A DNA stretch of 64,000 nucleotides from Eopsaltria australis (taxonomy: Eukaryota > Chordata > Aves > Passeriformes > Petroicidae): positions 1 to 64,000 of the forward strand of contig JAVTVJ010001779.1 in assembly GCA_034509425.1 (NCBI GenBank). The letters run 5' to 3'. Below, piece after piece: positions 22,958 to 34,482 of this stretch. Below the pieces are notes generated by a model. That model searched no databases. It had not been told where the DNA came from and saw nothing but the letters and a program-made list of their open reading frames with translations. Made by a program: the position numbers and the translations under genes. Position 1 is the stretch's first letter, and each line of letters opens with the position of its first letter.

Positions 22958-24190
22958 CTTATTTTTTATAGCTCTGAATGAAAGATCTTATGTAGTTCCA
23001 TGCAAAATTATCACATATTTTTTGAAATTTATACATGTTCTATTCTATTCTATTGAGACCTTTGATGAGGTGAACCCAAGAAGTGTCCTCCCTCAAGTCC
23101 ACAGTTACAGAACTGCTCTACTGACCATGTAGGTTAGATGACATCAGGTGACAAGGTATGATGGGGATGGGGGGCCTTCTTAACTTTGAGGATAAGTAAC
23201 TGACAATCCAATGTGATCTGAGTCTACACATTCCAAACATTTAATCAGGGAGCCTGGAATGAGAAGAGTTACTCAAAGGATGGGAATGAAATGTACTAAT
23301 TGCTGAAGATGTGATTTGGAGAAATAGGGGAGTATTTTATATTCTTCATTAGAACTTTAAAGCTGAGCCAAGAGCCATTGTATTCCAGTGAACACAATAG
23401 CTGGATTAGATAGTTAGCAGATACTTAATTAGAAAGCACCATTAATTTTGAGAAACTGTGAGGAGTCAACTGCCTGTACATTGCTGCACTTTAAAAGTAA
23501 TCCAGGTTCTGAATCAATGCCTAACAGTTCTGGAACTTTCTGCGTATATCTATATAAATATAAATAGATATGTGTGTGTATGTGCATTTGTGTATATATA
23601 TATATATATATGTAATCTGAGTTAAATGTTACTTGGAGGAATTTGTACTCTCATAGTCCTGGACTTCACAGAGGTTCATGAATCACAAATTTGCTTGACA
23701 ATTAATCTTGCAATAGTGAGTGAAAAGAAAATAGACAAGCTTGGAAAGATCACAATAAATGAAACTGGCATTACAAAGCATGAACTAGTTCATCTCCATG
23801 ATAGAAAATAGAAGTAATTTCACATAAGGGTCATGTGAAAAATTAATTCACCTTTCATTCAAGAACATACTCTGAACTAAAAATATATGTGAAGTGGTAT
23901 GTTACCCTTACTTAAAAACACTTCTTAGTTGGCATGATTTAACTACTGAACTGAAGTTTAAAAAGAGAAAATGCCTACTATTAATCTTTAATAAGCCATG
24001 CCAAATAGGAGAGCTGTAATTCAACAGGCTGCAGCAAATAATTCCACATATATTTTGGATGTTATGTAACTTTGATTTATTGAGAAAACATTGTCAATAA
24101 AAAAGACAAACCATTAGTACTGTTTACAAGGATGCTAGTTTAGAAAAGTTGAATAAAATTTGACTAATGTTGGCAAAGAAACTCACTTTC
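22958..24190. other. Unique AT-rich DNA with a (TA)n microsatellite, no gene seen
   Basis: A TG/TA-rich microsatellite lies at about 23570-23612. The remainder is noncoding. CATTG at 24191-24195 is the left TSD of the next LTR. Confidence 0.55.
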
Positions 24191-24863
24191 CATTGTGTCA
24201 CGATCCGCTAGCAGGAGCGGGGGTCGTGATGGTTTGTTACTTTGAATCTCCGAGTGCAAAAGAAAACAGGGACAAGTATTTTTGCTTTAATCAAAATCAA
24301 AAGCACCTTTATTGAGTGCCAAAAACACGATTATGCAATAGAGGAAAGAGAGAGAGAGATGTAGGGTTGAGAGAGGGGGGGAAAGAAAGGGGTTAATAGC
24401 TACCATGGCACGACGAAGTCTTCGTTGTCCGGATCCAATGGATTCCGTCTCGTCCGTAGGGAGATCTCGTAGGGGTCCTTTTTGAGAGTCTCTTTATAGT
24501 CTTTTCGAAAGCGAGGGGCAGGTAACCAAGAGATGAGGCAATCCTTCCAGAGACGAGGAGCAAATGGCCAGCAGGTGGGAGAGTAAGGCCTATTGTTTCA
24601 GGGTGCAGGTGCAGGTGTACAAAACATATAGTCCTTGTGCAGTCCTTTCCGCCCCGGTAGCCGAGCGGCACGGTTCCACGGGCATGTGACAGCACACCTC
24701 TGCAGCACACCTCTGCACCTGGCAGGCATCCCACCAGGATCTGGCCGGACTTCATTGTGCAAAAGTCCTTTTTCCCCTTTTAGGGTCTCTGGGTTTTCAG
24801 CCTCTGCTTCTGTAGATGGTCGTGTTGCAGATGAGGGATTTCCGTCCAGACTCTTACACATTG
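24191..24863 (-). mobile_element. Solo LTR, family E (with 5-bp TSD)
   Basis: LTR 24196-24858 (663 bp): on the minus strand it starts TGTAAGAGTCTGG and ends CGGATCGTGACA. A perfect 5-bp TSD CATTG flanks it. CTATAAAGAG (TATA) precedes CTCAATAAAGG (poly(A) signal) by about 190 bp. It is near-identical to 56700-57365, which lies in the opposite direction inside the second provirus. Short open frames here are LTR sequence. Confidence 0.95.
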
Positions 24864-26534
24864 CCAAAAGTATTATATTTCTTTTCTGTGTTGCAATACT
24901 TTAATATAGTGAAACAAATCAGTTACATGTAACTTGGTTTCATGATCCCTTTTTGACACTATGCATTGCAATGACCTCAGTATAATCAGACCTGATTTTA
25001 TGAAGTTTCATAGTACAAAACCACTCCTTCCATTAATCATAGACATAAGTAATAATTTGTGTTAATTTTCAACTTGCCTGAAAGAAACTGAGACCTAGAG
25101 TAATCAGAGTGAAAAAAGATCCATCCAAATGCAAAAAATATTAATTTTATGGGTACATTAATAAAATAAATACAGAACCTTTCTGTATTGCAAACATTAA
25201 TATAACTTTATTTATCTGCACTTAGTTAGTAGGCACCAGAAATATATGGGTAGAAACATAGTAGAGCACTGTCTATTCAATCATGATCAGATATTTTTTT
25301 GCCTGTATTAGGTTTATATATTTGCCTATATATGTTTATATAAAATGTTTTTATATATTATAGTGAAAAGGAATTATTTGTGACAGCTAATGTATGAAGA
25401 CAGGAAGAAGAGTACTAAAGTAAAGACACTAGGCACAACTGTCACTTTAGTTAATTTTTTCAAGTAAGGCATTGCATTAGGCAAAAGGTTTGGCTTCAGG
25501 AGCCTTATCACTGCTTTCCTCTGTAATTTGGGCATATCACCTATTTTGTATGCATGTTTGATTTTTCAGTTCTTTATGCACAAACCAATTGTTGTTTGAC
25601 AGTTACACAGCACATTAATACAGAAAAAAGACATCTCTTCATCTAGATAGATTCCAAATGTTAATCACAGCAGATGTGCATGTTATTTTGCTGATTTTTA
25701 AACCCTAGTTCACTCCTCTGAATCCTCTGAAGAGAAAAAAGGTTTGATCTAACAATTTTTTTCCCTTCAAACTGAATATTCAATTTGTTCCAGCGAAGTT
25801 ATTGACAGGGATAAGCTGGTCTCTTGTAGTCAGCAATAATTGAAAGTAAATATTGAACAGGAACTAAAATAAGAAAAAAAAAAAAAAAGGCACAAAACCA
25901 ACATACTTGCTGCAAGCAAACAACTATTCCTACAGCCTTGAATTTATCTCTGTACACCCTTCATTGTTATTGTACAGTATGATTTTTTCATTTCTTCTTG
26001 AAATAATACAACTATTTTTGCACAACATTGCACAGAAATTTATCCTCCCTGAATAGAAAAGCATTGTTTTTAGAGAACACATTCTATAGGCAGGTTTGAA
26101 CCACCCAAATTTGTCTGTATTATCTATGTTATGGTAATCCTTTCATGTGAAATTACCAAAAATGTAAAATAAGGAAAAATCTGCCTATCAGAATCTGAAA
26201 TCTCTACAGAAAAAACTAAACTTCAGAGGTTTCAGATGGTTTGGTGAGTTCTCTGCCCTTCTCTTCCCATTATTTATATGGAACATTTCGAACTATAATT
26301 AATACCAGAACATAGAGCTGTAATGCAGCCATACAATGTGAGAGAATGTATGTTTTAATAAACTTAGTGAAAAATATATTGGATAACAAAATTGGTGTGA
26401 TGATATTAATTTGAGGAATGACTTAAAAAACTGAGGTCCTCCGTGTGTAATAAACCCAGGTTTCCATGACAAAAAGCTGAAGATAAGGTCTAGGAAAATA
26501 TATTGGTCTCACCTGTAGGAATTCACTACATGCT
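24864..26534. other. Unique AT-rich DNA, no gene seen
   Basis: An A16 run lies near 25873-25888. I see no exon, RNA gene or repeat that I can name. Confidence 0.55.
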
Positions 26535-26780
26535 CTTGTAAAAAGTCCTTTTCCAGCTCTCTCTTGTAGCCCCCATTAGGTACTGGAAGGCTGCTATAAG
26601 ACCTTCCCAGAGACTTCTCTACTTCAGGCTGAGCGACCCCAGTTCTCTTAGCCTGTCTTCACAGGAGAGGTGCTCCAGCCCTTGGATCATCTTGGTGGTC
26701 CTCCTCTGGACTTGTTTCAACAGGTCCACATCCTTCTGCTGGGGGCCCCAGATTTGGACACAGGATTCAGGGTGGGGTAG
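26535..26780 (-). pseudogene. CR1 LINE fragment, end of ORF2 reverse-transcriptase protein
   Basis: The minus-strand translation contains LLKQVQRRTTKMIQGLEHLS and CEDRLRELGSLSLK, the conserved C-terminal end of CR1 ORF2 that follows the reverse-transcriptase domain. It begins near SCVQIWGPQ (about 26770) and passes into 3' noncoding CR1 DNA down to about 26535. It is 5'-truncated as usual for CR1, and lacks the 3' 8-bp tail. Confidence 0.88.
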
Positions 26781-27404
26781 CATGAGAGCAGAGTTGAGGG
26801 AGAGAATAGCCCTAAGAACTGAAGAATAGAGAAACAAAGAACCAAAGACAGCCTAAGTGAACCCAAAACCCTGGCCCTGGACTGAGCACCACAAGGATAG
26901 AAGAGCTGTGCTAACCTGCCAGACTTTTCTCCTGGAATGCTTTGTTGTCCCCTGTGGACAGGGAAGTTGTACAAGGAACCACTGTGATAACCTGTGCAAA
27001 CTTCTCCTTAGGCAGAATGAATGAAAAAAAAAAACAAAAAACTCCACTAAATCATCAAGGAAACTTCCACCTGATTGTCTTTAAGGTTTTCTCTACTTCC
27101 AATAAGAGTTTCTAGTGGCAAAACAAGTCCTGGTATGTCATCTAAGCTTTACAGACAATGTAGAAAACTAAAAGAAATGTTTGTAAAACATTACACTCAT
27201 TATGTGTGAGTGCATAAGTACTGATTTATTGGTATTCTGTTACAGTATTTCAATGTCTTATGAAAGCTTGTAGCAAAAGGTGAAAATAGTACTATATGTG
27301 AAATTGATGCACTTGTAGACCAAAGATATAAAGGAAGAAAATAAATTAGCATATTTTGAATTTTCCATAAAATCACTAGGCAGTAACTGTGAGAATGTTC
27401 TTTA
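26781..27404. other. Unique DNA, no gene seen
   Basis: Noncoding DNA between CR1 and the next LTR. ATGAC at 27405-27409 is the left TSD. Confidence 0.55.
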
Positions 27405-29031
27405 ATGACTGTCTTGGGTTAGGCCAGAGGGATCAAAATCTAGGAAGTGATCTGTGCTGCAGGAAGGAATACAACTTCCTTCCTGCGAGAGAGAGCCAAT
27501 GATCAGGTAGTTTTAAGGATTGATAGGTAGGTAAACCAATTAAAAAAGTGATCCGCCTTCGAGGAAAAAACTATATATAAGCAGAGACTCTCTGACGCTC
27601 TTCTTCTTTGGACTTGCTGCTGCTGTGTAGAGAGGAGCAGCTCCTGCTTCTCTCACTGGTAAGGCCCCCCCCCCCACTTCCTTCCAAAGGAGGGATGGGG
27701 GGGGGAAGGGAGGTTTTACAGCAGCCGTGCCGCTGCAGCCGGGCAGGCATGGGGGAGGAAACGATTGGAATTTTCAGCAGATCTAGCTCAGCCGGTGTGT
27801 CAGCTACACAAGAGGGAGAGCCGGGCCAGGCAAGGACCGGGCCGGACTCCATCTAGCTCGGGCCAGGCCCTGCCCTGTCACCCCGGGCCCAGATGGCCCT
27901 ACCAGGCCGAGCCAGCTTGGCAGAGCCAAGCAGAGACTCTGAGAGCGTCTGGCATCCAGCTCGGACCTGTTCAAACAACCCGGCAAAGAGCACGTGATCC
28001 TCACACTGCCGGAGAGAGAGAGAGAGACAGAGATTAACTCTCTCCATGCCTGGACTAAACTCACAGACACCCATCCTTCCTCGCAGAGAGAGGAACGAGT
28101 GAAGACATCTACATAGTGCAGCGCAGAGACTTTACAGTCAGTGAGGAAAGCAGAACTGATACTTACAAAGAGGTGCATGGGAAGTTGCTTCAAGAGTGAA
28201 GCTGAAAACTCTTTTGGAGAACCATGGTTGGGGACTGAGCTAATAAATTCTCTGTAATATATGAAGATATAGTCCAAAGAGGGATGTGAGGTTCTTATTG
28301 CAGCCAATGAACTGAAATACCTAAGTACAGACAAGTAAGTGTTGAAAAAGTACAGCCTGATAAGAAACTAGAACCAAGAGAGAGGAGAGGCTGTGACCCA
28401 GAGCCCTGGTCCCGGGGAGAATGCTAGAGAACCTGAGTTGTCAGGAGAACCTGTGTTGCTCAGCACAGAAGAAGGGCTTTTCTTTGTTGCTGCAATTGAA
28501 CTGGGCATCCTTAAAACAGGTACCCTGTGGACTGTTCATAACCCACCATAGTGGCTGTGGGAAGGCTACTGGTGTGGGAGAGATCCACCATTAGGCTAGA
28601 CTTTGCTCCGGGCGGCGGCTAATGGTGAGGCAGAAGACCCATAAAAACTGTATTCTTCTTACAGAAAATCCATGGTATAAACAAAAGAGACATCTCTCCC
28701 TAAATGAACTGGAACAAGAGCTGTTTCTGAAGTGGTAAACTGACTGGAAGTCAAAGTGTTGTCTTTTGTATGTTGTCAGAGAGAATGAAATGGAGAGGTG
28801 GGGAAGGAGGGGTGGTCTGGGGAGTTTGTTCTGGTTTTTCTTGAGTTTTTTTTTTTCTTTTTTCCCTTTGTCTTAGATATATTAATAAAACTTCTTTGTA
28901 CTTTATAAAGTTTGAGCCTGCTTTGCCTACTCCTAATCCTTAACTCACAACAAGCAATCAAGTAAATTTAGGTAAGTGTGCTGGCATTTAGCCACAAACC
29001 TGAATAGGCGAACTGAAACCACTACAATGAC
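27405..29031 (+). mobile_element. Solo LTR, long 1.6-kb family A (with 5-bp TSD)
   Basis: LTR 27410-29026 (1617 bp) starts TGTCTTGGGTTAGG and ends CACTACA, flanked by perfect ATGAC duplications (27405-27409, 29027-29031). TATATAA at 27574-27580 lies only 165 bp from the 5' end, a strong splice donor CTG|GTAAGG at 27658/27659 follows, and AATAAA is near 28883. If TATA and poly(A) signals are the used ones, R would be about 1.3 kb. A second copy is at 47454-49072 (opposite strand); a related subfamily B is at 59714-61328 and 1-984. Antisense open frames inside are not kept between copies. Confidence 0.95.
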
Positions 29032-30354
29032 TTTAACACAGGCTACAAAAAACATTTCTTAGTGTCTCCAATACATTTGAAATAAGTGTAAGGCTTTTTA
29101 TTTAAACTAACATAAAGTAACCATAGAGCTTTAAATTCAAATTCATTTAATTTCAAATAGATATTTTGATTGATTCTGTGATAGTGTTATGCCTCCTGCC
29201 ATAGGCAAATGTATTAGGCACAATATAATAGCGTAATGAAAAGGTGATCTCTGCCTCAGGAAAGAGAACCCATATCCTTTTCTTTACCTACAGTACTCCT
29301 GTATGACCACTCTGTAGCCTTTGGGGTCCTTACATTGTTTTCACCAGAAACATGATACTGTTCTCTGCTCAGTTTAAACCTAATGTGGTCAAATCTGAGT
29401 TTGCTTTTTCCTGCAAGATCTCCATACCCCCTGTTTAGATTTTGTTCTATACAGGTGATAGAAACATGGGCATTGCCACGCAGACCCGCAAACCAGGCTC
29501 ACCTAGGATGCTTCTATTCCTTTCCTGTGCATGTCCACTCCCAGATCCTGCTCTATCTTCTGCCTTTTCCTGACTGGTTCTTTTTCATGTAAAAGAAGTT
29601 CATACCTCCTATTGTTGTCAGGATCCATTGTAGCTCTACCCTTTGCTGTTCAGTCTGTCATCTCTGTCAGCTTCATTGCCACATTTATCAAATTTTTGTT
29701 CATCTTTCCTCTTCCAATACTCTATTCTGGTTATAAATACCTTTCCTATTACTTTTAGCCACGTATTCTTCAAATTCTTAGTTTTAAGAACAACCCTATT
29801 GAACTCATAGGGATTACTTTGATTTTAGAAATATTTGTAATGATATTTGAGAACCACCAGTTTCTTAGTTTGCTTTTCACTGTAAAGATGTACAATGGAT
29901 GATATTCCAAATATATAATGCTTTTCAAATCCTTAAAGAGAAGGTAATCATGCTTCTGAAGAAAAAAATCCAAGAACAATCATGAATCTTGGTAGCTTTA
30001 ATTTAAAAGACAATGAAAATTTATCCTAAGCTTGCAGCAATTATCTATTACTTTTGTTTTCCCCATTTTACATTATTTTTCTTCATTTTTTGTTCAAATG
30101 TTTGATGTTTTTTTCTTTTTCTTCGCTCGTTATCTTTTGAGATATCATCTTGTGATACATAATAGACACCCTACAGAGATTACTTAGAAACACAACATAA
30201 TCATTAATACAATTAGTCAGATGGGTTGAGAGGTAGAATGTGTTTTCATTTATGCTCTGTATTCAAATGGATAGCAAGAATCATCATGAAGATCTTGATG
30301 ATAAATGAAAACTAAGGTGTTTTTCCTAGCTATCTTATTTTGATTGAAAGATAA
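29032..30354. other. Unique AT-rich DNA, no gene seen
   Basis: Noncoding DNA with several T-rich runs. GAAAC at 30355-30359 is the left TSD of the next element. Confidence 0.55.
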
Positions 30355-31410
30355 GAAACTGTCCTGGTTTGAAAGACAAGTGTCCACTAAGGAAGGCAGG
30401 AGCCTCCCTTGGAATGGAAAATATGTAACCCCTCTCCCTCCAAATTATTATAAATTTGAAAATCAAGGGGCTCTCAGGCAAAGATATGGGAATAGGAATA
30501 ACAATTCTTTACTGGTATCTAAGACAAAGCTAACAAATAACAACAACTATGGCATTAAGCAACAAACAGAACCAGAAACCCAGTGGCAGCCTGCTTGGCC
30601 TCAGGCACCTTTCCCTTTTGGTGCAGTCCCAGTCACAGTCGGCAGGGGGGCACCGGTGGCTCCCAGTGGGCAGGCCAGGTGCAATGATTCCTCTGCGGCT
30701 GCAGGGGGCGCTCTAGGTGTGATGATTCCCTGGTGGCTGCAGGGGGCGCTCCAGCGCTAGCCCGGGTGACGCGTGTTAATGGCGGCTGCTTGGGGACAGG
30801 GAGGGATGGAGGAGAGGCTTTGTTTCACAAACCCTTGAGGGGCAGCTGGTGCTGGTGCCCCAGCAGGACCCTTGGACACAGCGAGCTGGGACAGCAGGAG
30901 GTCTCGGCGGGCAAGGGGAGCACAGTTACAGTGCAGCAAAAAACTCGGAGTGGTGTCGGAGGAGCGGGGGAGAGACGGGCCGGTGGCAGCTCGGCTCCCG
31001 CTGGGGTAGGGAGAAAACTCACAATAGAAAGACTGGCAGCTCCATGCTGGTTTCTCAGTGGCTGTGGGTTCAGCAAACAGCAGCTCCAACCATCCAGCTC
31101 CGAGGGTCCCGAGCGAGAGAGCGAGCCGTTCCCTGCCCCCACTTTTTTCAAGTCCCAAAATCTCACGTTGTTCCTGCTCCCTGAGAGAAATTTTCCCCTG
31201 CCCTGTGTAGGAGAAAGCCTCTGGCCACGTGCTTTTGTTCTGTTAAGTACCCAGTCATTAGTTCCCCAGCAACCCACAGGAGAAAAAATTCCCGAAGAAA
31301 AAACCAAAAAAAACTAAATCCAAACCAATTCCTATGCTTAATAACTGGACTTTTGCCAACATAGGGATACCAATGCAGGAAAAAAAAAATAAAAAAAGGA
31401 AACCAGAAAC
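30355..31410 (-). mobile_element. Solo LTR, GC-rich family (with 5-bp TSD)
   Basis: LTR 30360-31405 (1046 bp) has plus-strand ends TGTCCTGGTTTG and GGAAACCA, flanked by GAAAC (30355-30359 and 31406-31410). The minus orientation is inferred from CCAGTAAAGAATTG (AGTAAA-type poly(A) signal, about 30505-30520) followed by a 150-bp U5 that ends CAAACCAGGACA. The middle is GC-rich with a repeated CTGCAGGGGGCGCTC word (about 30700 and 30740). The long open frames inside are due to GC content. Confidence 0.75.
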
Positions 31411-31967
31411 CTGGTAATGTACTCAGTAAAAAGAATAGCAAGAAAATTAAAACTCAAGAAATCAATCTACATTGAAAATTGTGCCCCAGGCAATGACTGT
31501 GTTCACAGACTGTGAACCTCTATTTTTCTTTCAGAACAACCCCATATAGTGTATGGATAAGTACTTTGAAATGAAAAAGCAGTGTTTTCCCCAGAGTCTT
31601 TGAAGAGATGAGAGTGATTCTAGAACAACTCAGAGAAAAAATAAGAAATGTTAAGACAAAAATAACTAATCAGGTATTACTGACTACTAACTCTATGTGG
31701 TATAACTATACAGAGAGTAGTACTCCTTGGATAGTTACTGGACCTGATAAAAGTCATGATGCATTATCATCTATAAAATTTTAAGGGAAAAAATTCCCAA
31801 TGTTTATCACAGCATAATGAAATAACATTAAAAAACAAATGAAATAATTAGAAAACAGGTTTCAGACAAGAAATTATAAGAAAAGGTAAAAGAGAATAAT
31901 TATAAAAAGAGGAGGAAAATAAGCAAAAACTTGAAATACACTGAATGTATCAGAGTTAATGAGCACT
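31411..31967. other. Unique AT-rich DNA, no gene seen
   Basis: Noncoding spacer without recognisable repeats. Confidence 0.55.
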
Positions 31968-32541
31968 TGTGGGTTAACACCAGCTGATAGCTATGTACCA
32001 TGCAGCTTCTTACCACTGCCTCACCCCATGGAGATGAGGAGGAGAACCAGAAGGGCAAAAATAAGAAAACTCATGTATTGAGATAAAGACAAAGTAGTAG
32101 GTAATGCAAAAGTCTCACACACAAGCAAAGCAGAACAAGGAATTCATTCACCACTTCCCAAGGGCAGGCAGGTGTTCAGGCATCCCCAGGCAGGCAGGGC
32201 ACCATCATGGTGACTTAGGAAGGCAAGCACTGCCAACACCCCTCCTTCTTCCCTTAGCTTTTATTGCTGAGCATGATGCCATATGGTAGAGAATATCCCT
32301 TGGGTCAGTTGGGGGACAGCTGTCCCTGCTGTGTCCCTTCCCAAATTCTTGTGCACCCTCAGCCTCCTTGCTGGTGGGGTGGTGTGTGAAACAGAAAAGG
32401 CCTTGGCGATATCTAAGCACTGCTCAGCAGTAACTAAAACATCCCAGTGTTATCAACACAGTTTTCAGCACAAATACAAAGCAGAGTCCCATAGCTACTA
32501 TGAAGAAAATTAACTCTGTCCCAGCCCAAACTAGTCTGTCA
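31968..32541 (-). mobile_element. Degraded solo LTR, common neoavian type
   Basis: Read on the minus strand it runs from TGACAGACTAGTTTGGGC near 32541 to GTTAACCCACA at 31968. The region with GCTCAGCAATAAAAGC (about 32262-32275) gives a poly(A)-like signal and a CATACCATATG-like upstream box. From family knowledge this pattern is an LTR widespread in Neoaves. Several small deletions and no matching TSD indicate age. Confidence 0.7.
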
Positions 32542-32913
32542 TCTTATAACAGTCACATAAAATAAGAAGGAATATTTACTGTTTTCAGAAAAAAATGAAA
32601 GAGCTTGTTAAATTAAAATAGAGAGGGAAAAAGTAATATTTATCAAGGCTGCCATTGGCAGAGAGGTAAAAGTAGAACCACTCCTGGAAGAGATGATCAA
32701 ACTCCAGGAAAAAAAAAGATAACATAGAAGGGTAGTTACCTAATGACACTTTATTATGTTTTCAACATCAACACTTGAACAGAAACACAAAGTACCAAAT
32801 GCTGGGACCAGATGGTATCTTTACCTAGTCCAGCACTGCTCCTGGTGGATTTATCAAAACTCCATCAATGAATGCTCCATTTCAGGGCAGTGCTAAGTAT
32901 CACATTTTGAGCT
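32542..32913. other. Unique spacer, no gene seen
   Basis: Noncoding DNA between two LTRs. ACTAGC at 32914-32919 is the next LTR's TSD. Confidence 0.55.
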
Positions 32914-33577
32914 ACTAGCTGTCGCGTCCCACTGGTTCGAGCCACGCAGCTGCCCACCAGGGTTTTGAGCAGCAGCCCTGCGGCGACTACGACAGAGTGT
33001 CCCTGGCTCAGGCAGGCACAGGTTCACCGGCGTTGGGAGTTCAGTTTCCCTTGCCACGGGCTGTGTCTCCCTGCTTGGTAGACACTGTATCCTAAAGGCT
33101 GGAAAGGCTGGGGAGGGATCTCTCGGCGCAGAGTAGAAGATACACTGTATCAAGGAGATGACAGCTCTCTGGGCATCTGAGTCCAAGAGACCCAGGGCTC
33201 AGCCTGCACCAGACTTTTATTATGAGGGTGACAACCAATTAGGTCCAAGCCCGGGGGAGAAACCAGGGAGGGACAAGGGGACAAGGGCCAACGGGGGATA
33301 GAGAGGGGAGGAGAGGGGGTAACAGACATGACTATAACATAATCAGCAACCGAACATAACCGAACTTTCTGGAACTCGGGGAAGATTGACAACTGATGGA
33401 TGGGTGGTCGGTCCAATGGCCAAGGGAACGTGCAGCCCCTTAGAAACCCAGCTCCACTCCGGGGCAAACCACTGACAAACCCCACCCCAGGGGTGGCCTC
33501 AATCCTGGGATTTCCTACTCCAGGGCTTCTTAATGGGGAAGGTACTCTTCGCAGCCCCAACCACCACCACAACTAGC
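32914..33577 (-). mobile_element. Solo LTR, ERVK-like family F (with 6-bp TSD)
   Basis: LTR 32920-33571 (652 bp): plus-strand ends TGTCGCGTCC and CCACCACCACA, flanked by perfect ACTAGC duplications (32914-32919, 33572-33577). AATAAA on the minus strand is near 33220. It is nearly identical to 4825-5458 over the poly(A)-U5 half, so both insertions are recent. The antisense frame of about 140 codons is shared only because the DNA is the same. Confidence 0.95.
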
Positions 33578-34299
33578 CTGTCTCATGTTTAAGTAAGATG
33601 AGGAACCTATTCCCACTGTTCCTTTCAGAGCATAACTGCAGCAACCATTTAGGCAAAGATACTTATTGGGAGAGGCAAACATAAAAAAAAGAGAAAACAT
33701 AATTCAGATTCTGATTGACAAGTTTGTTATAAAAACTTTCAAATCCATAAAGAGAAATCTCTGGGGTAGCATGGATAGATTACCATAATGTTTTTCACTC
33801 AGGCCTCTGATTGGAAATCTTGAAAATTCTGAGACTGTAAACTGTTGTGAATAAAACAGCAATTTTTAGACTTTTACTAATCATCACCAAAGACTGATAT
33901 TTAGCTATTCTTGATAACATCTGGAGATCTTTTCATTAAACTCTTTCCCATTTATTCTTCAGTATTTGCATTTTGACTACATGGGTAAGGCCTAAAATAC
34001 TTTCAAAGTGAGAGTAAGAGGACTGGACCAAGATATAAGGAGCAATGGTCTAAGGAAATAATAAATCATGATTTAAAAACATAGAGTTGGTGTGTTGTTG
34101 ATAAGACTAACAAAAATGGATTTAAATTCATGAGCCAAAAAGTCTCAACTACATAACACTAAACCCATCTCAGAAATTTAGATTATTTGTGAAAAAGACA
34201 TAAAGCAAGATATAAATGAAATAGGATGGTAAGCAGAATGTGATGTTATAAGGTATATCATTCGTATCTGTTCAGTGTTGATGAAGAACAGACACAAAA
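33578..34299. other. Unique AT-rich DNA, no gene seen
   Basis: Noncoding spacer. No motif stands out. Confidence 0.55.
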
Positions 34300-34482
34300 A
34301 ATCATAGAACCATGGAATAGTCTGGATTGAATGGGAAGTTTAAATGTCATCTACTCCAACCCCCCCTCCCCAAAATGAACATCAACATCTTCAACCAGAT
34401 CAGTTTTCTGAGGCCCCATCCAACCTGACCTTGAATCTTTCCAGGAATGGGGCATCTACCACCTCTCTGGACAACCCCGACA
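34300..34482 (-). mobile_element. CR1 LINE 3' end with terminal octamer
   Basis: On the minus strand the sequence ends ...CATGGTTCTATGATT, the imperfect (ATTCTATG)2 tail that terminates bird CR1 and primes its reverse transcription. Upstream it contains the CR1 3' noncoding text (CCATTCCTGGAAAGATTC, GGGGCCTCAGAAAACTG and so on). It is a strongly 5'-truncated copy of about 180 bp. Confidence 0.88.

Noticed and set aside
22358..22975. AGCTCT as the TSD of the LTR near 22.4-22.96 kb
   Set aside because: It would make the element end in TTTTTAT instead of CA. A 6-bp match within this distance is plausible by chance, so the ends were left approximate.
24393..24904. Possible host exon cluster (several 89-120-codon frames)
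   Set aside because: The same sequence recurs at 56700-57365 with TSDs at both places, so it is LTR DNA.
27804..28334. 176-codon open frame antisense to the family A LTR, with similar frames in 47963-48418 and 60421-60984
   Set aside because: The similarity follows the DNA of the related LTRs. The frame shifts in the second family A copy and again in the copy at 1-984, so there is no sign of a conserved protein.
30733..31317. 194-codon open frame with several overlapping frames on both strands
   Set aside because: It lies within a GC-rich solo LTR where stops are rare by composition. No domain is recognisable and it crosses an LTR boundary region.
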